64,000 nt of DNA from Symbiodinium natans (GCA_905221605.1 CAJNDS010002091.1:824501-888500); one strand, 5' to 3'. Counted from the first letter of the stretch, positions 1-10,362 are shown. A program made the numbers and translations. The notes: generated from the sequence alone by a model not told the origin.

Positions 1-60
1 CGAAACCCCAAAAACCCCAAACCCCAAACCCCAAACCCCAAAACCCCGAACCCCGAACCC

Positions 61-130
61 CAAACCCTAAACCCTAAACCCTAAACCCTAAACCCTAAAC
101 CCTAAACCCTAAACCCTAAACCCTAAACCC
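61..130. repeat. Telomere-like array (CCCTAAA)n
   Basis: About ten uninterrupted CCCTAAA units, preceded at 1-60 by CCCCAAA/CCCCGAA variants. It directly abuts the exon at 135-223 and, read on the minus strand, forms the start of the following intron. The very left edge is more degenerate than the interior, which argues against its being a true chromosome end. Confidence 0.9.
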
Positions 131-134
131 TCAC

Positions 135-223
135 CAGCCAGCGGGCGTACGACTCAGCTGCCGCCATGACGTCCGCGACGGAGACCGAGCTTGAGGAGCT
201 GTGGTCCGGGTAGCCGCCACCTC
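135..223 (-). CDS. Exon, leftmost island, unknown protein
   Basis: Minus-strand open segment of 29 codons (GGGYPDHSSSSSVSVADV... ending YARWL). The acceptor is CTCTAG and the donor is GTGAGG, which runs straight into TTTAGGG repeats. Two bases precede the first full codon; the exon ends in phase 0. It lies downstream of the stop at 1464, so it belongs to another gene or to an unresolved 3' part. Function not recognised. Confidence 0.55.
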
Positions 224-1463
224 CTAGAGGGCTTTTCGATGTCATTTTCTCAAGTAATCTTAGGGTTTAGGGTTTAGGGTTTGGGGTTTGGGGTTTGGGG
301 TTTGGGGCATGGGGTTTGGGGCTTGGGGTTTGGGGTTTGGGGTTTAGGGGTTGTACAGGGTGTAGGGTTCAAGGTTTAGGTTGAGGGTTGCAGATTAAAC
401 TAGAGGAATATTGGAGGTGAGAGAGGTTGGAATTTGAGGAAGCCTAAACCTAAACCCTAAACCTTAAACCCTACTGTAAACCCTAAACCCTAAGCCCTAA
501 ACCCTTTTGGGGCTTCAGGCTCAGAGCTTTGGACAGGGCTTGCGGTTTGGGGTTTCGGGTATCTGGGGAGGGCAATGACACGCCACGCTCGGCACCTCGC
601 AAAAACACCCCATCACCCTAAACCCTGAACCCTGAACCCTGAACCCTAAACCCTAACCCTAAACCCTAAACCCTAAACCCTAAACCCTAAACCCTAAACC
701 CTAAACCTTGTCCGGCAGTCCGAGTCCCGGGACGCTCTAGAACCTCGAGCCTCACCCCCACATGCATTGCATTCTGGGACTTTCCACCCCACAAAAGACC
801 AGTACTAATGGACAAAACAAAACCCCCTTACACCCTAAAGCCTAAACCCTAAACCCTAAACCCTAAACCCTAAACCCTAAACCCCTTTGAGCCGAAACTT
901 TTCATTGTCTGGCATCTTCTGCACGTCCGTGATCTACCCAGGGGGCTTGCCCCGCTCCTTTTCTGTAAGGATGGTTGTAGTACGTTTGTGCATTTGTTAC
1001 CTAGCTGTGAAACACGCCCACGCAGCTTCTGGCACTGCGCTATTTTGAGCTGGCCGCCGAAACTGCTGGGCCAAAAACAAATGATCTCTCTATATGTTGT
1101 CCCAGCATGCTCACTTCTGCAGATGGGCGGAACATGTGGACACATTCGCCCACGCAGACTGAGCACACCGAGGTAGCTCTACACACCCAACACGCAAGAA
1201 ACACAAAAACAAGAACACAATTTAAACGAGTGGGGGAGCCCCAAACTCCCCAGCTTGTTCGGTTCGGGTTTAGGGTTGAGGGAGACACGTCTAGACACCT
1301 GCTGAGGGGCTTTGTTTTTTTTGGGGGTTTAGGTTTTAGGGTTTAGGGTTTAGGGTTTAGGGTTAAGGGTTAAGGGTTAAGGGTTAAGGGTTTAGGGTTT
1401 AGGGTTTAGGGTTTAGGGTTTAGGGCTCCCCACTCACAGCTTAGGCCGGCCGCATGCAAGTGA
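224..1463. other. Intron or intergenic stretch with telomeric repeats
   Basis: Holds TTTAGGG/TTTGGGG (265-350), CCCTAAA (625-707, 840-880) and TTTAGGG (1331-1427) blocks around two less repetitive islands (about 560-620 and 890-1290). The latter island is open over about 60 codons on the + strand, but no convincing splice frame was found on either strand. No gene is called. Confidence 0.5.
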
Positions 1464-1640
1464 TCACTTGCGCAGCCAGACGTCGCCATTATTCCAGGAA
1501 ATGCTGGTCTGCGCATCGCGGTCGACTCTGCCAACTGCAACCTGACCCTCTTGTTCGTACATGACGGTATCTGCCGCCACGATTTGCAAATAAGCACTGT
1601 CCTCCGGCTGGTGCCATTGCTGGTGCCAGATCAAGCGGTC
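1464..1640 (-). CDS. Terminal exon with a W-x-x-GDVW repeat, stop codon
   Basis: Fifty-eight codons and a TGA stop. The segment reads DRLIWHQQWHQPEDSAYLQI near its start and ISWNNGDVWLRK at its end. The W-x-x-GDVW motif is one I associate with tandem repeat proteins of dinoflagellates (family knowledge, not searched). The acceptor is CTCCAG with phase 0. It joins the exon at 1814-1864 in frame. It is the 3' end of a minus-strand gene. Confidence 0.75.
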   Translation of the reverse strand, partial: DRLIWHQQWHQPEDSAYLQIVAADTVMYEQEGQVAVGRVDRDAQTSISWNNGDVWLRK

Positions 1641-1813
1641 CTGGAGGATTTCACGACACCCTGCACCCTAAACACCAAAACCTTGTCATACGATAATCAG
1701 AAACATAGTAGCAGAATATAGTCATATAATATACATATTACAATACTTGCAGTAAGAAGAAGAAGAAGGGAACAGAATAACTACTTCAATGATAGCAATC
1801 TAACCCAGTGGTC

Positions 1814-1864
1814 CTCGAGGATTTCACCGACACAAAGGTTGTCGCGCTGTCGGTACCACATCCC
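1814..1864 (-). CDS. Exon of the W-x-x-GDVW gene
   Basis: Seventeen codons, GMWYRQRDNLCVGEILE, phase 0 at both ends. The acceptor is GCCAG. The donor that keeps the frame is GAG|GACCAC, a GA splice site. Its upstream partner is the exon at 1967-2047. The sequence around the donor recurs at the next acceptor (see findings). Confidence 0.65.
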
Positions 1865-1966
1865 CTGGCTGACTTCATTGTAGTTCCCTAACTACACCCT
1901 AAGCCTAAACCCTAAACCCTAAACCCTAAACCCTAAACCCTAAACCCTAAACCCCCCAAAAGGGGC

Positions 1967-2047
1967 CTGGAAGTCGCTCCAGTAGACGGTGTCACTGCCA
2001 GGAATGCGGTCCACCGATGCCCATTCCTGAGGTGGACTCGGGGGGCC
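1967..2047 (-). CDS. Exon of the W-x-x-GDVW gene
   Basis: Twenty-seven codons, phase 0 to phase 0, reading GPPSPPQEWASVDRIPGSD then TVYWSDFQ. The acceptor is TTTGCAG and the donor is CAG|GCCCCT (GC type). CCCTAAA lies on the left and TTTAGGG on the right. Confidence 0.7.
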
Positions 2048-2143
2048 CTGCAAACATTGAACTTCTTAGGGTTTAGGGTTTAGGGTTTAGGGTTTAGGGT
2101 TTTGGGTTTTGGGTTTTGGGTTTGGGTTTTGGGTTTTGGGTTC

Positions 2144-2215
2144 GTACATACATACATACATACATACATACATACATACATACATACATAGATACATAGA
2201 TACATACATACGTGT
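2144..2215. repeat. CATA/GATA microsatellite
   Basis: Tandem CATA tetranucleotides with GATA interruptions, just left of an A-rich tract (2312-2332), inside an intron between the exons at 2047 and 2452. Confidence 0.9.
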
Positions 2216-2451
2216 ATATTACATACCATTACACACGTGCCTATTAACTGCTTCAACATTTGTGATGTCTGGGATTATAAGGCCTGTTGAAAGGCCTGTC
2301 GAACAAAGCCATTAAAAAAAAAAAAAAAAAAAACTGAACATCACTAAACCCTAAACCCTAAACCCTAAACCCTAAACTCTAAACCCTAAACCTAAACCCT
2401 AAACCCTAAACCCCTAAACCCCGAAACCCTAAACCGTTAAACCCCCTAAAC

Positions 2452-2523
2452 AGCCCACGCGTCGTGCTTGTCGTCAATCACCAGCGCTGAGCTGGTCACG
2501 GGAAAGCAGACCTCGGTTTGGTC
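2452..2523 (-). CDS. Exon, unknown protein
   Basis: Twenty-four codons reading DQTEVCFPVTSSALVIDDK then HDAWA, phase 0 at both ends. The acceptor is GGAAG and the donor is GCT|GTTTAG, i.e. the intron starts with the telomeric unit. It is probably upstream of 1967-2047 in the same gene (phases agree). Confidence 0.65.
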
Positions 2524-3149
2524 CTTCCTTACTGGATAGCAGGGAGTCAGGGAATGAGGGTTTAGGGTTTAGGGCTTAGGATTTAGGATTTCGGGTTTAG
2601 GGTTTAGGGTCTAGGGTACCCCATATAGGGTACATATTCCCTGAATAATCCCTTAAAGAATATACTAAGCAACAGTAAGCTTCCCATTCAGGGAAGTGTT
2701 GCAGCCATGGCAGGTCACCGCAAGCCAACTTGCGAAGGACATGACTCTGCCTACTGACCCCCTGCGAGGATCTAGAAAGTGGAGCCCCCCTGCTGCCCTA
2801 AGACCCTCTGAACCTGTGCGCGGGTTTTGGGGTTTAGGGCTTAGGGTTTGGGACTCATTTCTGTGGGGGGGGGGGGGGGGCGTTCTAAACTGGGGGCTCT
2901 ACTTTCGAGATCCTCCGGGGGTCTGGACGACGCAGACGGCGAGCAGCAACAGTACTAGTGGCGTTTCTTGCTCAGCTTGTACTGCCTAGTGCTTACTTGA
3001 ATCACATAGGGGTTCAAATTCTGGTTTATGGTTGTCTGTGTTTCTTAATTGATCCATTGGGGATGATCTGGGTACGGTACGGTGCTTCCGATGCCTCTGA
3101 ATATATGCCCAAACGATGTTCAAGAGCTTATGGCTCCCGGGACCAGCTT

Positions 3150-3284
3150 TGTTTAGGGTTTAGGGTTTAGGGTTTAGGGTTTAGGGTTTAGGGTTTAGGG
3201 TTTAGGGTTTAGGGTTTAGGGTTTAGGGTTTAGGGTGTGGGGTTTAGGGTTTAGGGTTTAGGGTTTAGGGTTTAGGGTTTAGGG
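3150..3284. repeat. Telomere-like array (TTTAGGG)n
   Basis: About 18 TTTAGGG units with one GTGTGGG interruption. On the minus strand it is the C-rich stretch upstream of a probable small exon at 3290-3329. Confidence 0.9.
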
Positions 3285-3289
3285 CGGAC

Positions 3290-3329
3290 CTGTGGCTATG
3301 GTCCCGCATGTGCTGAGGCGCGGCGATCT
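3290..3329 (-). CDS. Possible small exon
   Basis: A 40-base island with acceptor AACAG and donor CAG|GTCCGC on the minus strand. One frame reads IAAPQHMRDHSH. It is too short to judge on composition alone; it is called because it has the same shape and flanks as stronger neighbours. Confidence 0.3.
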
Positions 3330-3582
3330 CTGTTTAGTCAACTTTGAACCCACAAGGCCCGAACCAGGGGCTTAGAGGATTCCTGAGGTTAGGGTTTAGG
3401 GTTTAGGGTTTAGGGTTTAGGATTTAGGATTTAGGGTTTAGGGTTTAGGGTTTTGGGTTTTGGGTTTTGGGCTTGGCTTAAAGGGTTGGGTATAGGCTTT
3501 AGGGCTTAGCCAAGAGAAATGAAGGTGCGCACCAGCCTGGTCCCTGAACAGCCCTCTCGAAGAAATTGTCCCAAACCGGAAA

Positions 3583-3693
3583 CCCTAAACCCTAAACCCT
3601 AAACCCTAAACCCTACACCCTAAACCCTAAACCCTAAACCCTAAACCCTAAACCCTAAACCCTGAACCCTAAACCCTAAACCCTAAACCCTAG
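3583..3693. repeat. Telomere-like array (CCCTAAA)n
   Basis: About 15 units, mostly perfect, in an intron. Confidence 0.9.
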
Positions 3694-4492
3694 ACAGAAA
3701 TAATGTAATACCCTAAGCCCTAAGCCCCAAACCCCAAACCCCAAACCATAAACCCTAATCCTTAAGACTCTCTCTCACCCAACAATAGGAAACATACGCC
3801 GGTCCCTAGCACATTAATCCTATCCCCCTAATATGAATCGGGCGGCCCCCCCCCCCCCCCCACCCCAATAGAAACTCGAAATGTGTTTTTGTTACGGGGG
3901 GAATGTTTTTATCCAAATGTCATGACAGACAGGCAGGCAAGATCTGCCATTAGATCGTATGAGTAGTGAGGTAGGCTGTGGAGAGCCAGCTCACAGACAG
4001 CTCACAGACAGCTAGGTGCTCCGAAATGACTGGGAGGGAAGGGAGGGCTAGGAGGGAAGGGGCGGAAGGGAGCTTAAGGATGTTGGCTGGTTTGAGGCTT
4101 TTGGAAGCCCTCAACCCACCCCCTAATTCGGAATAGGGTTCAAAAGGCGGGGTCAGTTTTGGCAGGATTTTCCGGAAAGTGTTGTTTTTGTTCTTAGGGG
4201 CACGTTTAATGCAAGGGAGGTGGGATTAGGGTTCGGGGCTTGGCGTTTAGAACGCCAGCTCCCGGAGGCTCCTTGAGCTTTCTGAGGTTTGTTAGGTACC
4301 CCCCCCCCTGCACCCCCTCCCTTCAGGACCCTGTGGGTTGTGGGTTTAGGGTTTAGGGCTTAGGGGTTTAGGGCCTGAAAGTTTAGGGTTTAGGGGCCAG
4401 GGTTTAGGGGTTTAGGGTCTAGGGGGGTGTAGGGTTTAGGGCTCAAGGCTTAGGGTTCTTCAGGGTTTAGGGCTCAGGGCTTTGCGCTCAAC

Positions 4493-4592
4493 ATTCTTCC
4501 AATAAAACTCTGCGGGGAAACATGCAGCCCCATGCTTAGCAGTGATGCCTTTGACTGCGCGTCTGAACTTCTCCAAGGGATAGCACTTCGGC
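4493..4592 (-). CDS. Exon, unknown protein
   Basis: One base plus 33 codons, reading PKCYPLEKFRRAVKGITAKH then GAACFPAEFYWKN. The acceptor is TTTGCAG and the donor is AAT|GTTGAG. This is a clear coding island; TTTAGGG adjoins it on the right. Function not recognised. Confidence 0.7.
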
Positions 4593-5008
4593 CTGCAAAC
4601 TGGGTTTAGGGTTTAGGGTTTAGGGTTTAGGCTTTAGGGTTTAGGGTTTAGGGGCTTGCGGGGGCTTTCATCAAACAGAAAAACACAAACACAGAGGCTA
4701 CCACGATCAGAATTCCCCCCCCCCAGATCCTGAAGCGTAAAACCTTAACTCTTAGTGTTGCTTCATGATCCCTTTCTATGGGCCCTTAAAAGGGTATCCT
4801 TTATATGCCCCCTGTAAACCCCATACAATGCAAGGGCCCCTACTGCAGAACCATATTAAGGGCCCATGTAACTACCCCCCTGAACCCTCAACCCCCGACA
4901 CCCTAAACCCTAAACCCTAAACCTCAAACCCTAAACCCTAAACCCTAAACCCTAACCCATGTAACTTTCCTTAGATTAACCGAGGTAGTCTGCCCTAAGA
5001 CCCTAAAC

Positions 5009-5043
5009 CTTGACGAAGGTAGCTGGCATGAGCGTTTTTAGGT
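5009..5043 (-). CDS. Small exon, unknown protein
   Basis: Eleven codons (PKNAHASYLRQ) between acceptor TTCACAG and donor AG|GTTTAGGG, so the intron begins with the telomeric unit. Confidence 0.4.
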
Positions 5044-5832
5044 CTGTGAACCAGGGTGGGCAGTTAAGGGTTTAGGGTTTAGGGTTTAGGGTTTAGGGTT
5101 TAGGGTTTAGGGTTTAGGGTTTAGGGTTTAGGGTTTAGGGTGTGGAGGGCTTGAGGGCGATGATTGGTTTGAGAGTCCCTAAGCCCTCATCCGACACCAA
5201 ACGCTGAACCCTGAACCCCAAACCCAAACCGCCATACAACCTCCTCATGGAAGAAAGCTTGGGTAGATGACATTCTGAGGGCTAGCAAGCTGGAGAGGGT
5301 TTAGGGTTTAGGGTTTAGGGGTCTAGGGTTTAGGGTCTAGCCCCAAAATCCTGCTTCGAACATCAAAGCAAAGCTAGCAGGAACTTCTTCGACGTTTTGA
5401 AGGCGCGAAACCACAGCCCTCGGCGAGGATTTGCGACACCAGGTACCAAGCAATTAGGGAATAAGGGTGCCACCGCCCCCGAAACCCTAAACCCAAAGAG
5501 GGGAAGCGCGTGGCCACCGGACTTGGATAGAACCCAAGACAAGACCATGACTTTACGAATCGACCAGGGGATTAACAAAAATGGCGGTCCATTTCTTGGG
5601 TGGTCCTGATTGGGATTCTGCTACCTTCACTTGGGATAAAAAAAAATTGGGGTTGGGGCTTGAGGTTTGGGATTTACAACTGCCCTAAAACCTAAACCCT
5701 AAACCCTGACTCCTAAACCCTAAACCCGAAATCCTGACTCCTAAACCCTAAACCCGAAACCCTGACTCCCAAACCCTAAACCCTAAACCCCAAACCCCAA
5801 ACCCTAAACCCTAAACCCTAAACAAAGCTGAC

Positions 5833-5917
5833 CCTGCACACTTCCCCGGCCCGCCTCGGCATGCCCAGAGATGCACCCATCTCGTCCAGCTCACCTTCTG
5901 TCAGCCACCGCCCATTC
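5833..5917 (-). CDS. Exon, unknown protein
   Basis: Twenty-eight codons reading NGRWLTEGELDEMGASLGM then PRRAGEVCR. The acceptor is CTAAACCCAG, so the AG sits at the end of a CCCTAAA array. The donor is AGG|GTCAGC. CCCTAAA lies on the left and TTTAGGG on the right. Confidence 0.7.
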
Positions 5918-6270
5918 CTGGGTTTAGGGATAGGGTTTAGGGTTTAGGGTTTAGGGTTTAGGGTTTAGGGTTTAGGGCTTAGGGTTTGGGGTTTAGGGTT
6001 TAGGGTTCAGAAAACCCTGGACCCTGAACCAAAGACCTTGGTGTAGGGCCAAGGCTTAGAGATTTCGCGGGTCGAAGGTGCGGACCTCTCTCAAAAGAGA
6101 CCAGGCCTCTTGCTGTTGATTGGCAAAAAAGGTCCTCCTGGAACTTTAAGCCAACTTTCATCCTATCCGGCCAGAAGAAAGCCAAGCTACAAACTACACC
6201 CAGTTTAGGGTTTAGGGTTTAGGGTTTGGGGTTTGGGGTTTAGGGTTTAGGGCCCCTGAAACGCCCAAAC

Positions 6271-6319
6271 CTGCAACAGCCCGGCCCAGCGGCTGCATCA
6301 TGGCCAGAAGTCGGAAGCC
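6271..6319 (-). CDS. Exon, unknown protein
   Basis: Sixteen codons (GFRLLAMMQPLGRAVA), acceptor TGCGGCAG, donor CAG|GTTTGG. Phase 0 in agrees with the end of the exon at 6648-6678. Confidence 0.6.
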
Positions 6320-6339
6320 CTGCCGCACGTAGGATTTCT

Positions 6340-6435
6340 TAGTTGTCCAGTACCTAGGGGTTTTAAAGGTTAACCTTTGGGATTATAAGGGGAATATATT
6401 ACCCCAAAAAGGTTAAAGGTTACCTACTCTACTAC
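6340..6435. mobile_element. Short inverted-repeat element, family M2, copy 1
   Basis: About 95 bases from TAGTTGTCCAGTACC to CTACTCTACTAC. The middle is self-complementary (AAAGGTTAACCTTTGGG against CCAAAAAGGTTAAAGGTT). A nearly identical copy lies at 11,467-11,569. Non-coding and MITE-like. Confidence 0.75.
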
Positions 6436-6647
6436 TAAGATTTAGCATTTAGGGCCGAGGGCTTAGGATTGCTTAGGGTTCAGGGTTTAGGGTTTACCTG
6501 CGCACGTAGGATTTAGCATTTAGGGCCGAGGGCTTAGGATTACTTAGGGTTCAGGGTTTAGGGTTTAATTGCAGCTTACCGGTTTCGGGTTTAGGGTTTA
6601 GCGTTCAGGGTATTGCGCAAGTGTCGCTGAGAAAACTGCCCACTTAC

Positions 6648-6678
6648 TTTCTGCTGCATTTCTGCATGTTCGGATCCC
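6648..6678 (-). CDS. Small exon, unknown protein
   Basis: One base plus ten codons (GSEHAEMQQK), with acceptor GATTCAG and a consensus donor AAA|GTAAGT. Joins 6271-6319 in phase 0. Confidence 0.55.
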
Positions 6679-6958
6679 CTGAATCATTGGCGGAGGCTTT
6701 CGGAACGGCTTAGGTTTTAGGGTTCAGGGTTAAGGGTTTAGGGTTCACCCAAACCACACCTCAAAAATCCGAAGCCCACAAAAATGATGCACTGACTTCA
6801 AAACCAGCCCGAAACCAAAAACCCAAAACGCCACACCCAAGTTAAACTTGAAAAGACTACGCCAAACCTAAACCCTAAACCCCAAACCCCAAGCCCTAAA
6901 CCCTGAACCACCAACCCTCAACCCCAAAACCCTAAACCCTAAACCCTCAACCCTAAAC

Positions 6959-7032
6959 CTGCAACATTGTCTTCCAAGTCCACAAAGCCCCTGCACTCAG
7001 GCGGTGGCCTCGTATTGGTAGGGAACGCAAAC
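6959..7032 (-). CDS. Exon, unknown protein
   Basis: Twenty-four codons, reading FAFPTNTRPPPECRGFVDL then EDNVA, between acceptor GGAGCAG and donor GCAG|GTTTAGGG. The intron begins directly with the telomeric unit. A second frame (LRSLPIRGHRLSAGALWTW) is also open, so the frame is not certain. Confidence 0.55.
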
Positions 7033-7185
7033 CTGCTCCAGGGTTTAGAGTTTAGGGTTTAGGGTTTAGGGTTTAGAGTTGAGGGCTTATACTATAGGTT
7101 GTGGGGTTGAGGGACCTTACAACTCTCCTGGGTTCTGAGTCCTCTTGAACCCAATCTTGGTTGCACAGTAACTAGACAAAAAGGG

Positions 7186-7258
7186 GTAGCCGCTTTTTTA
7201 TATGAAAATAGGGGGACCAGAAGCCAAGCCAAGCAACAGGGTACCACTCAGCCACCAA
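7186..7258. mobile_element. Inverted-repeat element, family M5, degenerate
   Basis: Fragment resembling other M5 copies: GGGTAGCCGC near one end and GTACCACTCAGCCACCAAG at the other. Intronic. Confidence 0.45.
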
Positions 7259-7491
7259 GCAATAAGGGAATCGCAACGCATCTCATTAAAGTCCGTACAG
7301 CAAGGGAAGGGTTTTATTGCAAAAGAAGCACTATCCTAAGGGCCTGATCTAAGCACCAAACTCCCTTCCTGGATTGGGGGTGCGCCACAACTTTCTCAAT
7401 ATTTATGGGCTAATTATTGGAAAAGTTAGAGGATTATTGCCCGAAGAGCTTGAAAGAGCTTGAATCTTCAACTCAAAGAGCTTGAACCCGA

Positions 7492-7624
7492 AACCCTAAA
7501 ACCCTAAAACCCTAAAACCCTAAAACCCTAAAACCCTAAAACCCTAAAACCCTAAAACCCTAAAACCCTAAAACCCTAAAACCCTAAAACCCTAAAACCC
7601 TAAAACCCTAAAACCCTGAAACCC
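7492..7624. repeat. Variant array (CCCTAAAA)n
   Basis: About 15 copies of the 8-base unit AAAACCCT, not the 7-base unit used elsewhere. A pure local block. Confidence 0.95.
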
Positions 7625-7740
7625 TTCTTTTGCCACATCGGATTCTTACATAGTAGGGGAAGAGTGCTCGGTGAAGGGGAAACCTACCAAAAAAGGTTGG
7701 TTTGGAATTCTGCGGGCTAGCATTGGCAGCCGACAGCGCA

Positions 7741-7842
7741 GGTTTAGGGTTTAGGGTTTAGGGTTTAGGGTTTAGGGTTTAGGGTTTAGGGTTTGGGGTT
7801 TAGGGTTTAGGGTTTAGGGTTTAGGGTTTAGGGTTTGGGGTC
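7741..7842. repeat. Telomere-like array (TTTAGGG)n
   Basis: About 14 units with occasional TTTGGGG, directly left of the exon at 7854-7928. Confidence 0.9.
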
Positions 7843-7853
7843 GTAGGCATGGC

Positions 7854-7928
7854 CTGGGACTCCGCTGTGACCACCTCAACCACCGCGCAGGAAGCGCCCT
7901 CGGGCAGCCGAAAGTGCGGATGCTGCTC
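7854..7928 (-). CDS. Exon, unknown protein
   Basis: Twenty-five codons, phase 0 in, reading EQHPHFRLPEGASCAVVEVV then TAESQ. The acceptor is TTGCAG and the likely donor is CAG|GCCATG (GC type). It continues the exon at 8861-8935 smoothly (SERALL then EQHPHF). Confidence 0.7.
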
Positions 7929-8096
7929 CTGCAACCTTGGACATCCTAAACCCTAAACCCTAAACCCTAAACCCTAAACCCTAAGCCCTAAGCCCTAAAC
8001 CCTAAGCCTTAAAGCCTAAAGGCCCGAAACCTCAAGCCCTAAACCCCAAAACCCAAGCGAACACGGGACTTTCAAGGAGGGGCCTTTCTAAGAGAC

Positions 8097-8226
8097 CCTA
8101 AACCCTAAGCCCTAACCCTAAACCCGAAGCCCTAAACCCAAACCCTAAACCCTAAACCCTAAACCCTAAACCCTAAGCCCTAAACCCTAAACCCTAAACC
8201 CTAAACCCTAAACCCTAAACCCTAAA
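8097..8226. repeat. Telomere-like array (CCCTAAA)n
   Basis: About 17 units with CCCTAAG variants; intronic. The intron also holds a C17 tract near 8370. Confidence 0.9.
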
Positions 8227-8538
8227 GGGGTTCTACAGCAACTTTGGGGCCTACTTAGGTACATAGGATGTGAGGATAGAAGGTGTGGAGAGGGGGACGG
8301 GACTATGTAAGGCGTGGAGAGGGGTTATACGGAGTAGGAAGAAGGGCTTCTTATCAACTGAAGAACCTCCCCCCCCCCCCCCCCCAAACAACCCAAAATA
8401 ATGCTCAACTATAAGGTTTGGGGTTTGGGGTTTGGGGTTTAGGGTGTAGGGTTAGGAAACCAAGTTGCCAACCCCCAGTGTCACCGCAGTCTGAATCCGC
8501 TCTCAAACTGAACTCCTAGGAATGATGACGAATATGGA

Positions 8539-8652
8539 CTAGACCCAGGAGTAACCGAGGATAAACAGGGTACCCTTTTTGGTTTTAAGGGGATGTTAAG
8601 GGAACCCCAACCCTAAATCAAGGAAATAAGGACCTTCTCTGGGTCCTGGTAG
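8539..8652. mobile_element. Inverted-repeat element, family M1, copy 1
   Basis: Starts CTAGACCCAGGAGTAACC and ends TCTGGGTCCTGGTAG. The ends are imperfect inverted repeats around a core GGGTACCCTTTTTGG...AAGGGAACCCCAACCC. About 115 bases, non-coding. Related copies lie near 16.3, 25.5, 26.6, 28.6, 30.4, 30.8, 31.9 and 36.9 kb. Confidence 0.75.
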
Positions 8653-8860
8653 CCTTAAACCCTAAACCTACTCCGTGTCCTAGACGAATATAGAGGGTTT
8701 GGAGGGGTTGTTGCTCGTCCCCAGGGCATTCAACTCGCCGGCGGTGGCAAGCCAAACTTAGGGTTTAGGGTTAGGCTTTAGGGTTTAGGGTTCAGGGGCC
8801 TTCTTAAGCCCTGAGCTAGCAAAGTCCTCCGCTAGTAGGGCCAAGGGGGTACAGACCCAC

Positions 8861-8935
8861 CAACAAGGCGCGTTCTGAGTCTTGTGGAAAAACTCCAAAA
8901 GGCCGTCCAGTAGCCACCACATGACCAAAGGCAGG
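8861..8935 (-). CDS. Exon, unknown protein
   Basis: Twenty-five codons, phase 0 to 0, reading PAFGHVVATGRPFGVFPQDS then ERALL. The acceptor is CTGTTGCAG and the donor is TTG|GTGGGT. Confidence 0.75.
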
Positions 8936-9057
8936 CTGCAACAGCACGCGTGGGAAAGGCCGGTTGGGGGTTTGGGGTTTGGGGTTTAGGGTTTAGGGTT
9001 TAGGGTTTAGGGTTTAGGGTTTAGGGCTGAGGGCTTAGGGCAGCTGCTAAGAATCGC

Positions 9058-9197
9058 ACGTATGCGCCGAGCACGCTCTCGAAGCGGAGGCGCAAGTTCC
9101 TCCTCCGCAAAGGCGGCTGTGGCAGCTGCGAGTATGAGCGAGGCAAAGACGCCGGCTGTGCTGTTCTCAAAAGGTGCAAAGGCAGAAGGGCACTCTC
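9058..9197 (-). CDS. Exon, alanine-rich helical segment
   Basis: Two bases plus 46 codons, reading ECPSAFAPFENSTAGVFASL, then ILAAATAAFAEEELAPPLRE, then RARRIR. The acceptor is TTTTGCAG. The donor that gives the right phase for 8861-8935 is CGT|GCGATT (GC type). The 5' phase matches the exon at 9630-9686. Looks like a helical repeat protein; family not recognised. Confidence 0.7.
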
Positions 9198-9629
9198 CTG
9201 CAAAATTTCTTCGCGGTGGGGGTCTCGGGTGTTAGGGTTCAGGCTTTAGGGTCGTAGGGTTTTCGGGTTATCTTGATCCCCAAAGCTGCCCGAAGCCCCA
9301 AAACGCTGTTGAGTTTGGGAACTTTGGGTTATCACATGGGCTGCTGCAGTAGTCTACATGGCCTCCTGTAAATCGCCAGCACGTGAAACCCTTAACTCTT
9401 ACGCAAGGCTTGTTGTGGGAAATTTCTGCTTAGGAGGCTGTCGGGTTTCTCACCGCTTCCTAGTTCTTAAGCCCCGAGACCCCCCCCCCCCCCCCCCGTA
9501 TTGTGAACCTGCCCCCAACCCGAAACACTAAACCCTCAACCCTAGTAACCCTAAACCCTAGACCCTATAAAACGCTAAATCCTAAACCCTAATTTAGGCT
9601 TCGAAGGGTTCAGGGCACTGCAAGCATTC

Positions 9630-9686
9630 GCCAGGAAGCATCGCCCTGTTCTTGGCCACTGAGGGGCTCCAGCCCACCGACCTTGG
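9630..9686 (-). CDS. Exon, unknown protein
   Basis: Two bases, 18 codons, one base: KVGGLEPLSGQEQGDASW. The acceptor is AACGAAG. The phase-consistent donor is C|GAATGC (GA type), which makes ...DASWRECPSAF across the junction. A GT alternative 11 bases downstream would break the frame of the next exon. Confidence 0.55.
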
Positions 9687-9987
9687 CTTCGTTTGGGGTT
9701 TAGTTTAGAGTTTAGGGTTTAGGGTTTAGGGTTTAGGGTTTTGAGGGTTGGGAGTTTAGGGTTGAGGGTTAGAGTTGTGAGGGTTTGGGGGTCAAGGCTG
9801 TTGGGGCTTTCAAGACCCGAATCCTAGAAGCCTCTAGGCCTGAACTCCAAACCCAAACCCCAAACACCCGTAAGTTCAGTCTCAAACCCAAAGCCCACTA
9901 ATCATGAACACCGTCAGCACACAAAGAATTAAGGCCCACGTGCACCATCAGCACGCAACCCTAGGAGCTTAGGGTTCTATAGCACAT

Positions 9988-10080
9988 GGGGGCTTACGAA
10001 ATTAGGGGGTACCTGATTGGGGTCCTGATAAGAGCATACTATTTGGGAGTCAATTTTGGGGGTCCCCTATTTTCGTAAAC
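9988..10080. mobile_element. Inverted-repeat element, family M6, copy 1
   Basis: About 93 bases with ends GGGGGCTTACGAAA and TTTTCGTAAACCCC. The reverse complement recurs at 24,116-24,224. It abuts the donor of the exon at 10,081. Confidence 0.7.
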
Positions 10081-10150
10081 CCCAGAAGGCCAGTGGCTTC
10101 GAGGACAAGAAGGGCAGCGCGTCCGGCAGCAGGTCCAGCGTCTGCGGATC
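10081..10150 (-). CDS. Exon, unknown protein
   Basis: Twenty-three codons plus one base, reading DPQTLDLLPDALPFLSSK then PLAFW. The acceptor is TTTCCAAG and the donor is G|GTTTAC. It joins 9630-9686 in phase 1. Confidence 0.7.
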
Positions 10151-10362
10151 CTTGGAAACAGCAGGTGTTGGGGTTAGAATGTGTTGGTTGGTCCTTTCTG
10201 AAGTTCCTAAAGCCTGAACCCTAAACCTCTCTGCAGATCCTGACCCATCATTGAGCTCGGGATTCCTAGCAGAGCGGGCTTGTAGGGTTGTAGGCCTAGC
10301 CGGGTCCTAGGCCCTGCACAGTCGGCTCTCCCCTTAGGGTTTAGGGTTCAGGGTCTAGGGTT

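Noticed and set aside
1-130. True chromosome end (telomere) at the left edge
   Set aside because: The outermost 60 bases are more degenerate than the inner array, similar arrays recur across the whole window, and a coding exon starts at 135. The edge looks like an ordinary intron slice.
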